Below, in pieces: positions 45,775-55,386 of a stretch of 64,000 nucleotides of DNA. Both the position numbers and the translations under genes were made by a program. The stretch's first letter is position 1. Each line of letters begins with the position of its first letter. This DNA is from Pseudarthrobacter sp. MM222 (lineage in GTDB: Bacteria > Actinomycetota > Actinomycetes > Actinomycetales > Micrococcaceae). A model generated the notes under the pieces. The model had not been told where the DNA came from, searched no databases, and saw nothing but the letters and a program-made list of their open reading frames with translations. Location: positions 3,658,001-3,722,000 of the forward strand of contig NZ_OX352321.1 in assembly GCF_947090775.1 (NCBI RefSeq), in the 5' to 3' direction.

Positions 45775-46755
45775 CTAGGCGGCGACGCTTCGGCCGGTGA
45801 ACGCGATCAGGCGCTCAAGGCTGCCGGCCGTTTCGGCGACCGTGAACTCAGGGGCGAAGCTGCCGCTTGCACGGACCTGCTCGGAGATGGTCAGCCGGGC
45901 AAGGGCCGCAACGTGGTCGGTGACGACGTCGGAAACGACGAGTTCCTGGCCGGTGGCCTTCGCAAAGTCCCAGGCGTGCACGAGCAGCTCCAGGTTAATG
46001 ATGCCGGCGACGACCGTGGCCGGCAGTTCCGCGAAGCCCATGTCGATGGTGCCTTCGACGCCGCGGCGGGTGAACGCCTCCAGGGTGGCCTGCGCGAGAC
46101 CCGCGATGCGAACTTCCGGGCCTGCCCCGGCGTCGTCTGTCACGTCCGCGCCCAGTGCACCACCGATCTGCTTCAGCGAACCAGCCAGGTGTTCCAGCAA
46201 CTCGTGCGCCGTGAAGTCTTCGCAAGGAGTGGCCTTCTCCCGGTCTGCCGGAGTGAGCTTTCGAAGCACGCCCAGAAGCACGGCGAGTGATGCCTCTGCA
46301 GAGCTGAGGTGATCGATCGAGTCCGGCGCCGCTGACCACTCGTCGGGGCCGGCGCCGGCCGGGGAGGACGTTTCCGCGACGAGGCGGCCCAGGTAGTGGT
46401 TCCAGCCCTCGGCGTGTGCTGCGGCCTGTTCGGCGGTGAGGCCATCGTGGACCAGGTGGAGCGTGGTGCCTCCGGCGTCGGGCTCCAGCGTGATGGTCAC
46501 GGTGGAGGCGCCGGGCGCCAGGTCCATTCCCGATTCCCAGCCCCAAGTGAAGACGATGCGCTTGCCCGGCTCGATCTCCTGGAACGTGCCGGCCGCGTGA
46601 TGGCCCGGGGTGACGGTCCAGCGGTATTCGCCGCCGATGCGGAGGTCCACGCGTGCGGCCACCGTCTGCCAGCGGCGAAGACGCTCCGGCTCTGTGATGA
46701 GTGCAAAGGCCTCGTCGGCGCCGACGGGCAGGTGAATGGTCTTATCGAACGTCAT
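45775..46755 (-). CDS. Fusion of SRPBCC domain and maleylpyruvate-isomerase-like (TIGR03086) domain
   Basis: This is a 326-residue two-domain protein. Residues 1-~130 are an AHSA1-type SRPBCC fold (VGADEAFALITEPERLRRWQ, GTFQEIEPGKRIVFTWGWE, TTLHLVHDGLTAEQAAAHAEGWNHYLGRL). Residues ~150-326 form a DinB-like helical bundle of the mycothiol-dependent maleylpyruvate isomerase group: TPCEDFTAHELLEHLAG with a metal-binding His, then NLELLVHAWDFAKATGQ. Its ATG overlaps the ArsR stop (ATGA). The fusion may sense or modify a ligand with mycothiol chemistry; function unknown. Confidence 0.85.
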   Translation of the reverse strand: MTFDKTIHLPVGADEAFALITEPERLRRWQTVAARVDLRIGGEYRWTVTPGHHAAGTFQEIEPGKRIVFTWGWESGMDLAPGASTVTITLEPDAGGTTLHLVHDGLTAEQAAAHAEGWNHYLGRLVAETSSPAGAGPDEWSAAPDSIDHLSSAEASLAVLLGVLRKLTPADREKATPCEDFTAHELLEHLAGSLKQIGGALGADVTDDAGAGPEVRIAGLAQATLEAFTRRGVEGTIDMGFAELPATVVAGIINLELLVHAWDFAKATGQELVVSDVVTDHVAALARLTISEQVRASGSFAPEFTVAETAGSLERLIAFTGRSVAA

Positions 46756-47141
46756 GAGAGTGGTCCTTTGTCTTGGGGCGGGGCATCTGAATTGGTCTTG
46801 TGATGTTGCGGAGGTCCGGAGCGCCGCGCGGCAAGTGCAGCGGCATCCGAGGCCAGCAGGTCCAGCTCGTAGGTCCAGAATTGTTCGACCAGTTCCCGGA
46901 GCCGGCCCATGCCCGCCGGATCGAGCCGGTAGTACCTGTTGCGGCCCTCTTTGCGGGCCGACACCAAGCCGGCCTGCTCCAGCAACAGCAAGTGCTGGGA
47001 CACCGCGGAGCGGCTCACCGTAAAGTGCGCGGCCAGCTCCCCGACGGCCTGTTCATGGCTGGCCAGCAGATGCAGGAGCCGTCGCCGGTTCGGCTCCGCA
47101 GCAATCTCCAAGGCATCCAGCACAAAGAATACGTTAGCCAC
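46752..47141 (-). CDS. ArsR-family transcriptional regulator
   Basis: This 129-residue winged-helix repressor has LDALEIAAEPNRRRLLHLLASHEQAVGELAAHFTVSRSAVSQHLLLLEQAGLVSARKEGRNRYYRLDP covering the whole DNA-binding domain. It has no metal-binding Cys pair. The start is taken as GTG 47139-47141, which lies inside an inverted repeat; an upstream ATG would add residues across the operator and is less likely. It leads the SRPBCC-fusion and YCII genes and probably represses them. Confidence 0.88.
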   Translation of the reverse strand: MANVFFVLDALEIAAEPNRRRLLHLLASHEQAVGELAAHFTVSRSAVSQHLLLLEQAGLVSARKEGRNRYYRLDPAGMGRLRELVEQFWTYELDLLASDAAALAARRSGPPQHHKTNSDAPPQDKGPLS

Positions 47142-47149
47142 TACTAACG
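47132..47149. promoter_or_regulatory. ArsR operator overlapping the start codon
   Basis: CGTTAG-CCACTA-CTAACG is a perfect 6-bp inverted repeat with a 6-base centre that contains the arsR GTG (47139-47141), analogous to the operator of the other ArsR gene at 34621. Confidence 0.6.
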
Positions 47150-47197
47150 CATTTCGCAAGGGTGCGGCCATACAGGGTTTCAGGGGCGGTGCTGCGG

Positions 47198-49537
47198 TTA
47201 GGCGGTGACCACCGGGATTCTTCGGGAGAAAAGGACTCCTTCGGTGATCCAGTCGAGCAGGTCCACGGTAAGCCAATACGTTCCGCGGGCTGGCGGGTGC
47301 AGGAGCATGTCGTAGCGTTCGGCCGCACCGAAGTTGATGCTGGCCGTCCGGAGGGGGCCGGTGGCGGAAATCGGCCGGGCCGGTCCGGTTGGGCTTGAGG
47401 TGTCCCGGAACGGCCGTCCGTCGTGCGATATAAGTTCGGCCATGGCGACAGGCTTGCCGCCGGAGTCGGTGAAGCGCGCGTTCGCGGGGAAGTAGTTGGC
47501 GTTGAGCAGGCGGAGCAGCGTGGGCTTGAAGGTGCCCCCGGCCATCCGGGCGCGGATTCTGGTGAGGAAAATCGGGCCCTCATTGGCCGGTGCCGGGGCA
47601 AGTTCGCCGCCCAGCAGGTAGAAGTGTCTGGGCTCAAATTTGTCCAGGCCGGCGTCGTCGCCGGAGAGCCCGGCGGCGTGGTTGAGCTGGTGCCAGCGCG
47701 GGTCCAACGAGTAGGGGACGAGGATCGTTTCGGTATCTATGTCGTACTCCGGCCCGTCCACAAACGCCCTCCGTGCCCCGCGGGTCACCGGGAAATCCGG
47801 GTGTGGCACCGGGTCAATGATGAGCGGGCCGAACATTCCCATCTGGACGTGCAGCGGGGTGTTGACGTGGCAGTGGTAGAAGTACGTTCCGGCCGCCCCC
47901 ACGTTCGGATTCCCGGGAGATCCGCGCTCGGGGCGCCACTGGTACGTGTAGGAGCCGGAGACTTCGAACGAGGTGTGGCCCACGCCGTCGTTGCGCGGGT
48001 CCGGTTCGATGCCGTGCCAGTGGACCGTATGGACCCTCTTGCCGGGTTTTATGGTGCCCTGGAAGAGCTGGCCCTCGACGAGGCGGACCAGGGGCGCCGG
48101 GAAGATTCGCCCGGAGTTCTCGGATTCGAACGTCCACATCTCAAATTCGCCGCCGTCGTCGAATTTCATTTTGCGGTTGAAAAACTTGAATTCATGCGCC
48201 ACGTCCGGCTTCTGGCGGAACTCTGTTGCGGGGCTTCCCTCGTGCATCTGCTGGGAACTGAAGTCGACCTGGCTGCGGAACAGCTCGTGACCACCCGTGT
48301 CCGGTCCGGGGGCTGCGACTGTCCAGTGCCCCACCAGGCCGCCCGGATACATTCCGCCGCGTGCCACCTGCGATGGTTCAGCGTGGCAGTGCATCGGGTA
48401 GTCCCAGTCCTCCGTCCGGGCGTTCCACACCTCTTCAATCGCTTCCGGGGGGCGCTTCAGCGGGAGAACGGAATCCTTCCGGTCCAGTGGGTGCATTTCA
48501 ATAACGTCTTCCCATTGCTGGAGCACCACATGGCCATCGGGATCGACGTTGCCGCCGGAGCGGGGGAACATGTCCCCGTTCCGGTTGACCGTCCAGAGGT
48601 GGTTTCCGTGGAAGTGCAGCTGGTGGTGGACCACGCCGGCATTGAGGAAGCGCATGAGCTGGCCGGCCCTGACGGTGCCGGGGGTCGCACCCTGACTGAA
48701 ATTGCGGACGTCGACGCGCCGGGCGGAGCCTGACATCAGGGTGTCCTCGTCGCGGACACGGTTGAGGGCCTCATCGGTGGACGCGGCCAGCGACTGGAAG
48801 CCGCTGCGGCCGTTCAGCGTGAAATAGCGCGGGTATGCGGGTGTCCGGCCTGGGTCTACGGTTCCATTGCGGGAGGCGATACCTGCCCAGACGGGGTCGA
48901 CGTTGTGCAGCATCCACAGCCACTGCCGCTCGAACTCGGGCCCGCCCGGCATGGGCACCCACGGCGAGTCCGGATTGACTACCAGCAGGGCGCCGAAGAG
49001 GCCAAGGACCCGCTGGACGGGGTCCGCGGTCGGATCGGCCGGATCAGCGCCCGGGTCACAGTAGAGGTAGGTGCCCTCCTTCGGGGCCCTGAATTCCAGC
49101 GTCCTGGCTTGACCCGGCCTGATCGCGCCTGTACCGACATGGCCGTTGTTCGGACCGGCATTCAGGAACTGCAGGGAATGTTCCTGGGCCAGGTGGTTGG
49201 TCACGCGGACGCTGATGGTGCTGCCGGTCTCCGCGATAAGGGTCCGGTCCGGAAAGAAGCTGGCCCAGTGCGCGCGGCGGATCAGGAATTCCCCGGGGCT
49301 GGCCGGGTCCTTCGCCGCGGGCGCGGGGCGGCCCAGTGGCGGGACGGCCGCATTCAGCGGGTAGGTCCGGCTCGCCGCCACCGTTCCGTTCCGCAGGAAC
49401 ACCCGCGGACTCACTGCGAGGCTGGGCGCGGGGTCGCGGAGAAGGGTCTGCCGGTCGCCGAACCCACGGTGGTAGACGCGGGAACCATCCACCATTGGCA
49501 GGTAGCCGTCGTTGATGTGGAGGTCCAGCGGGCTCAT
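47198..49537 (-). CDS. Large multicopper oxidase
   Basis: This is a 779-residue multi-cupredoxin protein. Copper motifs occur as QLHFHGNH (~305), PMHCHAEPSQ (~382), HTVHWHGIEPDPR (~505) and YFYHCHVNTPLHVQMGM (~557); the last gives His, Cys, His and Met for a type 1 site. The first HCH motif has Gln/Ser where the third His would be, so one site may be lost. An N-terminal cupredoxin-like part and a ~200-residue C-terminal domain have no copper ligands. No signal peptide is seen at the ATG (MSPLDLHIND). The gene overlaps the Tat-signal partner gene by 4 bases. Metal, phenol or Mn(II) oxidation is possible; the substrate is unknown. Confidence 0.87.
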   Translation of the reverse strand: MSPLDLHINDGYLPMVDGSRVYHRGFGDRQTLLRDPAPSLAVSPRVFLRNGTVAASRTYPLNAAVPPLGRPAPAAKDPASPGEFLIRRAHWASFFPDRTLIAETGSTISVRVTNHLAQEHSLQFLNAGPNNGHVGTGAIRPGQARTLEFRAPKEGTYLYCDPGADPADPTADPVQRVLGLFGALLVVNPDSPWVPMPGGPEFERQWLWMLHNVDPVWAGIASRNGTVDPGRTPAYPRYFTLNGRSGFQSLAASTDEALNRVRDEDTLMSGSARRVDVRNFSQGATPGTVRAGQLMRFLNAGVVHHQLHFHGNHLWTVNRNGDMFPRSGGNVDPDGHVVLQQWEDVIEMHPLDRKDSVLPLKRPPEAIEEVWNARTEDWDYPMHCHAEPSQVARGGMYPGGLVGHWTVAAPGPDTGGHELFRSQVDFSSQQMHEGSPATEFRQKPDVAHEFKFFNRKMKFDDGGEFEMWTFESENSGRIFPAPLVRLVEGQLFQGTIKPGKRVHTVHWHGIEPDPRNDGVGHTSFEVSGSYTYQWRPERGSPGNPNVGAAGTYFYHCHVNTPLHVQMGMFGPLIIDPVPHPDFPVTRGARRAFVDGPEYDIDTETILVPYSLDPRWHQLNHAAGLSGDDAGLDKFEPRHFYLLGGELAPAPANEGPIFLTRIRARMAGGTFKPTLLRLLNANYFPANARFTDSGGKPVAMAELISHDGRPFRDTSSPTGPARPISATGPLRTASINFGAAERYDMLLHPPARGTYWLTVDLLDWITEGVLFSRRIPVVTA

Positions 49538-50229
49538 GGCGTCACCTGGCTGACCGTCAGGGCGGGCAGGCCCACGCTCATAGTCCCCTCCAATTCCGGA
49601 TCCGAATACTCGATCTCCATCTCAAGGGAATCGTGGGGGGCCAGGTAGCTGATCCAGAGCTGCTCCGTGGCGCCGGGCGCGATAATGCCGGGGCCGTGGT
49701 TGAAGTCCTGCGGGGTGACCGTCACGCCGGACGGAAGCAGCTTCAGCCTCAACTGGCCCGGGGCAAACAGGACAGGATCTGACAGGGTGTTTCGTAGCGC
49801 CACTTCGAGGAGAACAACATCGCCCCAGGTGAGGTTGGCGGGCTGCGGCCAGTCGGAATCCGGTACGGCCCCGTCGTCGTGCCCGTGGGTGGCTGGCGTT
49901 GCCGGCTCATGGTGGGCCGCCCGCTCCAGGCGTGGCGCGCCGTCGAACGCTGCCGCCGTGCCCGCGCCGGTGGTGATCTGCGCTACCGCGGCGGCCAGTG
50001 ACTTGGTGGCAGGTCTTCCCTGCGCGTCCAGCCGGGCAAGGCGGCCTGCATTGACCACGGAAAGGGTGCCGAAGGCCGTGCCCAGGATCGGTGTGTCGTC
50101 GGCAGCGCCCAGTGCTATGGCAACGTAGGTTCCTCCACCGAACAGCAGGAGGGCACCGCCGCCCATCAGGAGTCCGAATTGGCGGCGGTTGAGAACCGGG
50201 GCCGGAATTTTGCGAGTGTGCGGATCCAT
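49534..50229 (-). CDS. Tat-exported protein partner of the multicopper oxidase
   Basis: This is a 231-residue protein. RRQFGLLMGGGALLLFGGG near residues 15-34 is a twin-arginine signal followed by a hydrophobic stretch. The mature part is low in Cys, with a His-rich linker (ERAAHHEPATPATHGHDDG) and a beta-rich C-terminal domain (VVLLEVALRNTLSDPVLFAPGQLRLKLLPSGVTVTP...APGATEQLWISYLAPHDSLEMEIEYSDPE) resembling a DUF4352-type or cupredoxin-like sandwich. It overlaps the oxidase start by ATGA. Because the oxidase has no signal of its own, this protein may carry it out through Tat. Confidence 0.75.
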   Translation of the reverse strand: MDPHTRKIPAPVLNRRQFGLLMGGGALLLFGGGTYVAIALGAADDTPILGTAFGTLSVVNAGRLARLDAQGRPATKSLAAAVAQITTGAGTAAAFDGAPRLERAAHHEPATPATHGHDDGAVPDSDWPQPANLTWGDVVLLEVALRNTLSDPVLFAPGQLRLKLLPSGVTVTPQDFNHGPGIIAPGATEQLWISYLAPHDSLEMEIEYSDPELEGTMSVGLPALTVSQVTP

Positions 50230-50453
50230 GATTGGACCTCCAAATTGGCTTCGCGATAGGCCTCCATGCTGCTTACAGACCCTATGGAAAGCTTGGGCCG
50301 GGCTCGAATCCCGTCCTGACCTGCGGCGTCACCCGCGGCGGCCGTTCCAGACCCCCCGGGGACGCTATGGCCTCTTGCCTGCAGGAGTGCCAATATGTTG
50401 GGAATCAGGCCCTATGGAGCGGCCAAGCTCCGAAGCAGGAAGGACGCGCGGTC

Positions 50454-53125
50454 ATGACCTACATCGTCAACTTTGGTGATGTGGGACAGAGCGACGTCGA
50501 CGTGGCCGGCGGCAAGGGCGTGGGACTGGGCGGCCTCGTTCGGGCCGGGCTGCCAGTCCCCCCGGGCTTCGTGCTGAACACCGCTGCCTACGCGGATTTT
50601 GTGGAGGCCAATCACCTCCAGGCCGGCATCCGCGAGCTGGCGGAACTGGCGCCGCAGGCGTCGCCCGAGGACTACGAAAATGCTTCCGAGCGGATCCGCG
50701 CCCTGTTTACCGGTGCCACCATGCCGGCAGTGATCGCAGCCGAACTCGGCGCCGCCTACGGGCTGCTCGGCAACGGGGATACGGCCGTGGCGGTGCGGTC
50801 CTCCGCCACGGCGGAGGACCTCGCCTCGGCCAGTTTCGCGGGGCAACAGGAAACCTACCTCAACATTGTCGGGACGGAGGCCCTGTCCGCCGCCGTCACC
50901 GAATGCTGGGCTTCCCTGTGGACGGCCCGTGCCATGGCCTACCGCGCCCGTGAAGGCATCGGACCGGACGCGGTGCGCCTCGCTGTAGTGGTCCAACGGA
51001 TGGTCGAAGCCGAAGCAGCCGGTGTTCTGTTCACCGCCAATCCGGCCAACGGGCGCCGCGACCAGATCGTGATCAGTGCCGCGTGGGGCCTCGGCGAGTC
51101 TGTGGTCAGCGGAACGGTCAGCACGGACGACGTCGTGGTCGAGGCGGGGTCGGGCCGCGTGCTGTCGCGGCGGACCGCTGACAAGGACGTCTTGACGGTC
51201 TACGCGGACCACGGCACCCGGGAGCAGCCGGTGCCGTCGGCCCGCCGTCGCCGGCCAGTACTGGACGACCACGCGGCCGCCGCGCTGGCAAGCTATGGAA
51301 CACGGATTAGGGATCAATTCGGGTCACCGCAGGACATCGAGTGGGCGCGGGCCGGGAACGAGTTCTTCATCCTGCAATCCCGGCCCATCACCGCACTTCC
51401 TGAACCGGCGGCTGACACCCCGGACACCTGGGCGGTGCCCTATCCGAAGGGGCTCTATTTCCGTGCGAGCATCGTGGAACAGCTGCCCAACCCGCTCTCG
51501 CCGTTGTTCGCCGACCTGATTGACGGTTCCGTGTCCCGGTCGCTGAGAGCCTTGCTGGCCGAAGCCGTCGGCAAGAACATCATCCGCGAGGACGACGTCG
51601 GACTGCCCACCATCAACGGCTACGCCTACTACTACTACCGCACTTCAGGAATGTGGCGGCTGATGGGCAAGTCTCTGACTGCGGTACGCGCGCTGCTCCG
51701 CGGCAAGGCGCATATGGGAATAACCGGCTGGCGGGAATATTCGCACCCTCGTTACGAGCAGGTGATCAAGGACTGGTCGGCGAGGCCCGCCGTCGAATTC
51801 TCCGGCGAAGAACTGCTAGAGGGTGTGCAGGCGTTGCTGGACGCCGGCACCGTGTACTACACGGCAGTGCAGTCAATAATTCCGCTCGCCGCGACGAGCG
51901 AAATTTCGTTCGGGGCGTATTACGACAAGTTCGTTCGGCGCGACGGGGATCCCCCCGCCCAGACGTTCCTCCTCGGCTATGACAGCGAACCCATCCGGGC
52001 GGAAAAATCGCTGTACGACCTCGCGGTGTGGGCCCTCGGCGTGCCGGGGCTGGCCCCGGCGATCCTCAATGAACCGACGGCGGCGCTCGCCGGGTCGCAG
52101 CCAGACGGGTCCCCGCCGGCCGGTTTCGACCCTGCACTGTGGCAGCAGTGGCATCCTCGCTTCCAGAACCACCTCGACCGGTTCGGTCATGCGGTCTACA
52201 ACCTGGACTTCGCCAGCCCGGTGCCGGCGGACGATCCCTCGGCGCCGCTGGAGACGGTCAAGTACTACCTGCGGGGCCAAGGCACCGACCCGCACGAGCG
52301 CCAGCGGCACTCGGCCACACGCAGGGAGGAGCAAACCAGCCGAATGGCCAGCCGGCTCGGGCCGGCCCGCCGGGCAGCCTTCATCCGGCTCCTCCGGTGG
52401 GCGCAGAACGCCGCCCCGATCCGCGAGGATGCCCTGGCCGACGTCGGCCTGGCCTGGCCGCTGCTGCGGCGCCTGCTGCTCGAACTCGGACAGCGGTTGG
52501 TTGGCTCTGGTGTCATCGCCCAGCCAGACGATGTGTTCTGGCTGCGCCGCCAGGAGTTGCAAAGCGCCATCGAGTTCGGTCTGGCCGCGGTAGCGCCCGG
52601 CGCACCGGCGGCGGTGGCCATTACCGGAGCAGACCGGCCCGTCCGCTCCGCCGTCGTCGAGGAGCGCAAGATGCTGTGGCGCGGCCAGGCAAAGGCCGCT
52701 GCACCGCAGCTGCTGCCGGAGAGCCGGTGGATGGAGCGGGCCTTTGGGTCGATGATGCCGGCGGGCCCGCAGGACCAGCCCGGTGACATCATCAAAGGCA
52801 TCGGTGCCAGCCCGGGCCGGGTCACTGCTCCCGCCCGTGTCCTGAGGGGCCACAGGATTTCGCGCGGATGGAGCCCGGAGACGTCCTGGTGGCCCGCATC
52901 ACCACTCCCGTCTGGACCTCGCTGTTCGCGATGGCCTCCGCCGTGGTCACCGACGTCGGCGGCCCATTGAGCCACAGCTCGATCGTGGCCCGCGAATACG
53001 GCATCCCGGCCGTGCTCGGCACCGGCGTGGCCTCCCAGCGGGTTGCCAGCGGCCAGCGGATCCGCGTCGACGGTGACGCCGGCACCGTGGCAATCGAGCA
53101 TCCGGCCGGCACGCAGGAGCCGTGA
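50454..53125 (+). pseudogene. PEP-utilising enzyme, rifampicin-phosphotransferase-like, with an apparent frameshift
   Basis: ATG 50454 (GGAAGGA upstream) opens a frame with a PPDK/PEP-synthase-type ATP-grasp domain (GGKGVGLGGLVRAGLPVPPGFVL; VRSSATAEDLASASFAGQQETYLN; QDIEW...ILQSRPIT). A central domain follows, as in rifampicin phosphotransferases. The swivelling His domain (GGPLSHSSIVAREYGIPAVLGTG) is in the -1 frame and ends at 53125. The switch falls in GGGGCCACAG (52845-52853). With one base restored the protein is 890 residues; without it the frame stops at 52970 and lacks the catalytic His. Enzymes of this type use ATP to phosphorylate a substrate via phospho-His, inactivating rifamycins in known cases. 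Confidence 0.82.
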
Positions 53126-53206
53126 CCCCCAGCCTCCCCCCTCCAGACCGGTCCGCAGTACCTGTGGCTCCGAATCTGTTTCAGAGACCACGACCGGAAA
53201 GTGACC

Positions 53207-54121
53207 ATGAGTATCCAGCAGGAAACCGCGTCCACGGTAGCGGCCGCGCTGCGGCGGCAGATCCTTCCCACGGAACTCGGTCCCTGCACGGTGCGTGTCA
53301 TGCAGGGTAGCGGAGGCCCCGGTCCCGTGTCGCTCACACCGGTTGTCTACCTTCACGGCGCCGCCGGAACCTGGACCACCTTCGGGGCGCTGCTGGGCGG
53401 AACGCCGGCCCATGATCGGGTGCTGCTTGATCTGCCGGGCTGGGGTGAATCAACGAAAGGTGCCCGGGTGGAACATTTCACTATCGAGGCGATGGCCCGC
53501 GCCGTCACCGGGGTACTGAACGCGCTCGGCTACCGGCGGTGGAACCTGGTGGGCCACTCCATGGGCGGCTTTCTGGCATTGCACATTGCAGCGGTGTGGC
53601 CGGAGCGGACGGCCAGCGTGGCCGCTATTTCGGCCACCACATTCGGCGTGTCCGAGGCAGCCAAGGAGCCGCTGCGCAGCCTGAGAACGTTCCCCGCGTT
53701 TGTCGGAATGCAGCTGCTCATGCGCTCGATGGCGGCCCTCGGGCCGGCAGGGCAGGCACTGGTCCGTGCAGCCGGGACCACGCCCTTAATTGGACCGCTG
53801 GCGTCCCCGTTCTTCGCGGATCCCGCGGTCATTTCCAAAATCGAGATCCGCCGGCTAGGCGAGGACGCCCGGCCCGCCTCCTTCACTGCTGCCGCCCGGG
53901 CCGCATCACACTACGACTTTGACTGGTGGCGCGGCATTCGCTGCCCGGTGCTGGCCACCCGCGGGGACAGCGATGTGTTCACGCCGCCCTCGGACCTGGC
54001 CCGCTTGGCAGCTCTCGTCCCGCACGTCCACATGGTGACGATCCCGCGTTGCGGCCACTTCGCCAATCTCGAGCGGCCGGAGCAGGTGCAACGGCTGCTC
54101 AAAGGGGTGTGGCGTCCGTGA
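53207..54121 (+). CDS. Alpha/beta-hydrolase fold protein
   Basis: This is a 304-residue hydrolase. VVYLHGAAGTWTTFGAL holds the oxyanion region, NLVGHSMGGFLALHIAA the nucleophile Ser, TRGDSDVFTPPSD the acid Asp, and IPRCGHFANLERP the His. ATG 53207 follows GGAAAGTGACC; a GTG at 53201 is in frame. It lies 81 bases after the PEP-utilising gene on the same strand and could be co-transcribed. Substrate unknown: esterase, C-C hydrolase or haloperoxidase-like activity are all possible. Confidence 0.9.
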   Translation: MSIQQETASTVAAALRRQILPTELGPCTVRVMQGSGGPGPVSLTPVVYLHGAAGTWTTFGALLGGTPAHDRVLLDLPGWGESTKGARVEHFTIEAMARAVTGVLNALGYRRWNLVGHSMGGFLALHIAAVWPERTASVAAISATTFGVSEAAKEPLRSLRTFPAFVGMQLLMRSMAALGPAGQALVRAAGTTPLIGPLASPFFADPAVISKIEIRRLGEDARPASFTAAARAASHYDFDWWRGIRCPVLATRGDSDVFTPPSDLARLAALVPHVHMVTIPRCGHFANLERPEQVQRLLKGVWRP

Positions 54122-54272
54122 GGCGTCCGCTTGCGTGGGGGGGTTCGCAGTTTCAAGCTAGGGTTCTTGTCCGAGGGACGCTGGCGGCTCTACCGTGGAG
54201 CGAGCGGGGTCGCAGGAACCAGAGCCCTAATGGCCGCTGGTGCAGCCCCCGAAACCGCCCGAGGAGGCAGCG

Positions 54273-54515
54273 TTGACGCTATATCAGCCTGAACCAGTGG
54301 AGATCTCCACCCGGATGCGCCCCGGTGAATGGACGGAGGAAAGTCTTTCCCAGCTTGTGGCGGCCTACCGGGAGGAGCTCCTAGGCATGGGCGCGGCGCC
54401 GGGCGAGATCGATGTCGTGACCGACCGCGATGAGGGCGGCGGCGTCAGCGTTGTGGCCACCTGGACGAAGGCCGACGTCGCCGACGGCCAGGTCCCTGGC
54501 GACGCGCCGGGCTGA
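54273..54515 (+). CDS. Small acidic protein, unknown function
   Basis: This 80-residue protein (MTLYQPEPVE..., then WTEESLSQLVAAYREELLGMGAAPGEIDVVTDRDEGGGVSVVATW) has helix and strand propensity but no known motif. The TTG start at 54273 is supported by GAGGAGG six bases upstream. A GTG at 54240 in frame would extend it across a weakly coding stretch. Confidence 0.6.
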   Translation: MTLYQPEPVEISTRMRPGEWTEESLSQLVAAYREELLGMGAAPGEIDVVTDRDEGGGVSVVATWTKADVADGQVPGDAPG

Positions 54516-54542
54516 GCTGTTGGCCGGACGACGTGCTGATCG

Positions 54543-54800
54543 TCATGGATGCCCGTCGTCCTCCCGGACGTCATTCTCGGGAGGACGGGCGCGGAGAAGT
54601 GCTGCACCCGAGCGGCCGCTCCGTGATCCCATGCGGCGGGCGGCAACCAGGGACCACGCGCCGAAGAGCACGCCCACGGCCACGGCGAAAACCCCGGCAG
54701 TGAACCAGCCGCCCTGCCCAAAAATCATCAACAGGATACCTACCAGGCACAGGCCCTTGGCCGCGATGTCCAGATACAGCGGACCTCTCAGGTAGTCCAT
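54543..54800 (-). CDS. Small membrane protein, unknown function
   Basis: This 85-residue protein has two hydrophobic helices (AAKGLCLVGILLMIFGQGGWF and TAGVFAVAVGVLFGAWSLV) with a basic tail (RRMGSRSGRSGAALLRARPP). ATG 54798-54800 has GGAGG almost directly before it, an unusually short spacing that leaves the start in doubt. It converges with the small acidic protein. Confidence 0.55.
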   Translation of the reverse strand: MDYLRGPLYLDIAAKGLCLVGILLMIFGQGGWFTAGVFAVAVGVLFGAWSLVAARRMGSRSGRSGAALLRARPPENDVREDDGHP

Positions 54801-54873
54801 ACCTCCACGGTAACCCCGCAGAGAACCGATGGGCGCGCAGGATCCACCAGCGCCTCCCAGCAGCCGGGGCGCG

Positions 54874-55215
54874 TCAATGATCGGCGTGCAGGCCTTCTTT
54901 GAGCCACAGCGTGTCGCCCTCGACCCGGTCAAGCTCATCCGAGGCCAGGAACGTGTGGCCTGCAAACAGGCCGGACCTGTCGACCTTCACGTAGCCGATC
55001 CGCAGTAGCCGCTCTGCGGTGTGGCGCGGCAGCCTGGAGCTCTTCGCAAAATCATCGATCACGCTGCCGACAAGGCCTCCTGTTATCGGATCGGTCTGGC
55101 CGTCCGAGGTCACAGCCTCGGGATCACCCATCTTCAGGTCGCCGACCTTGCCGACCTTCTTCCCATCCGGCGCTACGACGTGCATTCCTTCGTACACCTG
55201 CTCAATAACGTCCAT
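54874..55215 (-). CDS. DUF2171/PRC-barrel-like domain protein
   Basis: This 113-residue protein begins VYEGMHVVAPDGKKVGKVGDLKMGDPEAVTSDGQ, the beta-barrel pattern of DUF2171/PRC-like domains. It ends SRLPRHTAERLLRIGYVKVDRSGLFAGHTFLASDELDRVEGDTLWLK, which reads like a second small barrel strand set. ATG 55213-55215 follows AGGGAGAAAGTC. Function unknown; such proteins occur in stress-associated clusters. Confidence 0.75.
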   Translation of the reverse strand: MDVIEQVYEGMHVVAPDGKKVGKVGDLKMGDPEAVTSDGQTDPITGGLVGSVIDDFAKSSRLPRHTAERLLRIGYVKVDRSGLFAGHTFLASDELDRVEGDTLWLKEGLHADH

Positions 55216-55357
55216 GACTTTCTCCCTAGACGCAACCGCTGAATGCAAGACCAGTGTAGGCCTGACCGGCAGCCAGTAATAGGGATTCGGGGTTCGTTGG
55301 CACGAGGCCGACCTGCCGGCTAACAAGTTGTGCCCGGCGGCCACCGGTCGGGGCCCC

Positions 55358-55386
55358 TTGCCATACCTAGAGCTACTATGTTTAAT
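55358..55386 (+). promoter_or_regulatory. Promoter of the PadR-membrane protein operon
   Basis: TTGCCA (55358-55363), a 17-base spacer and TTTAAT (55381-55386) form a near-consensus sigma-70 promoter about 30 bases before the padR GTG. The left arm of the inverted repeat lies in the spacer. Confidence 0.65.
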
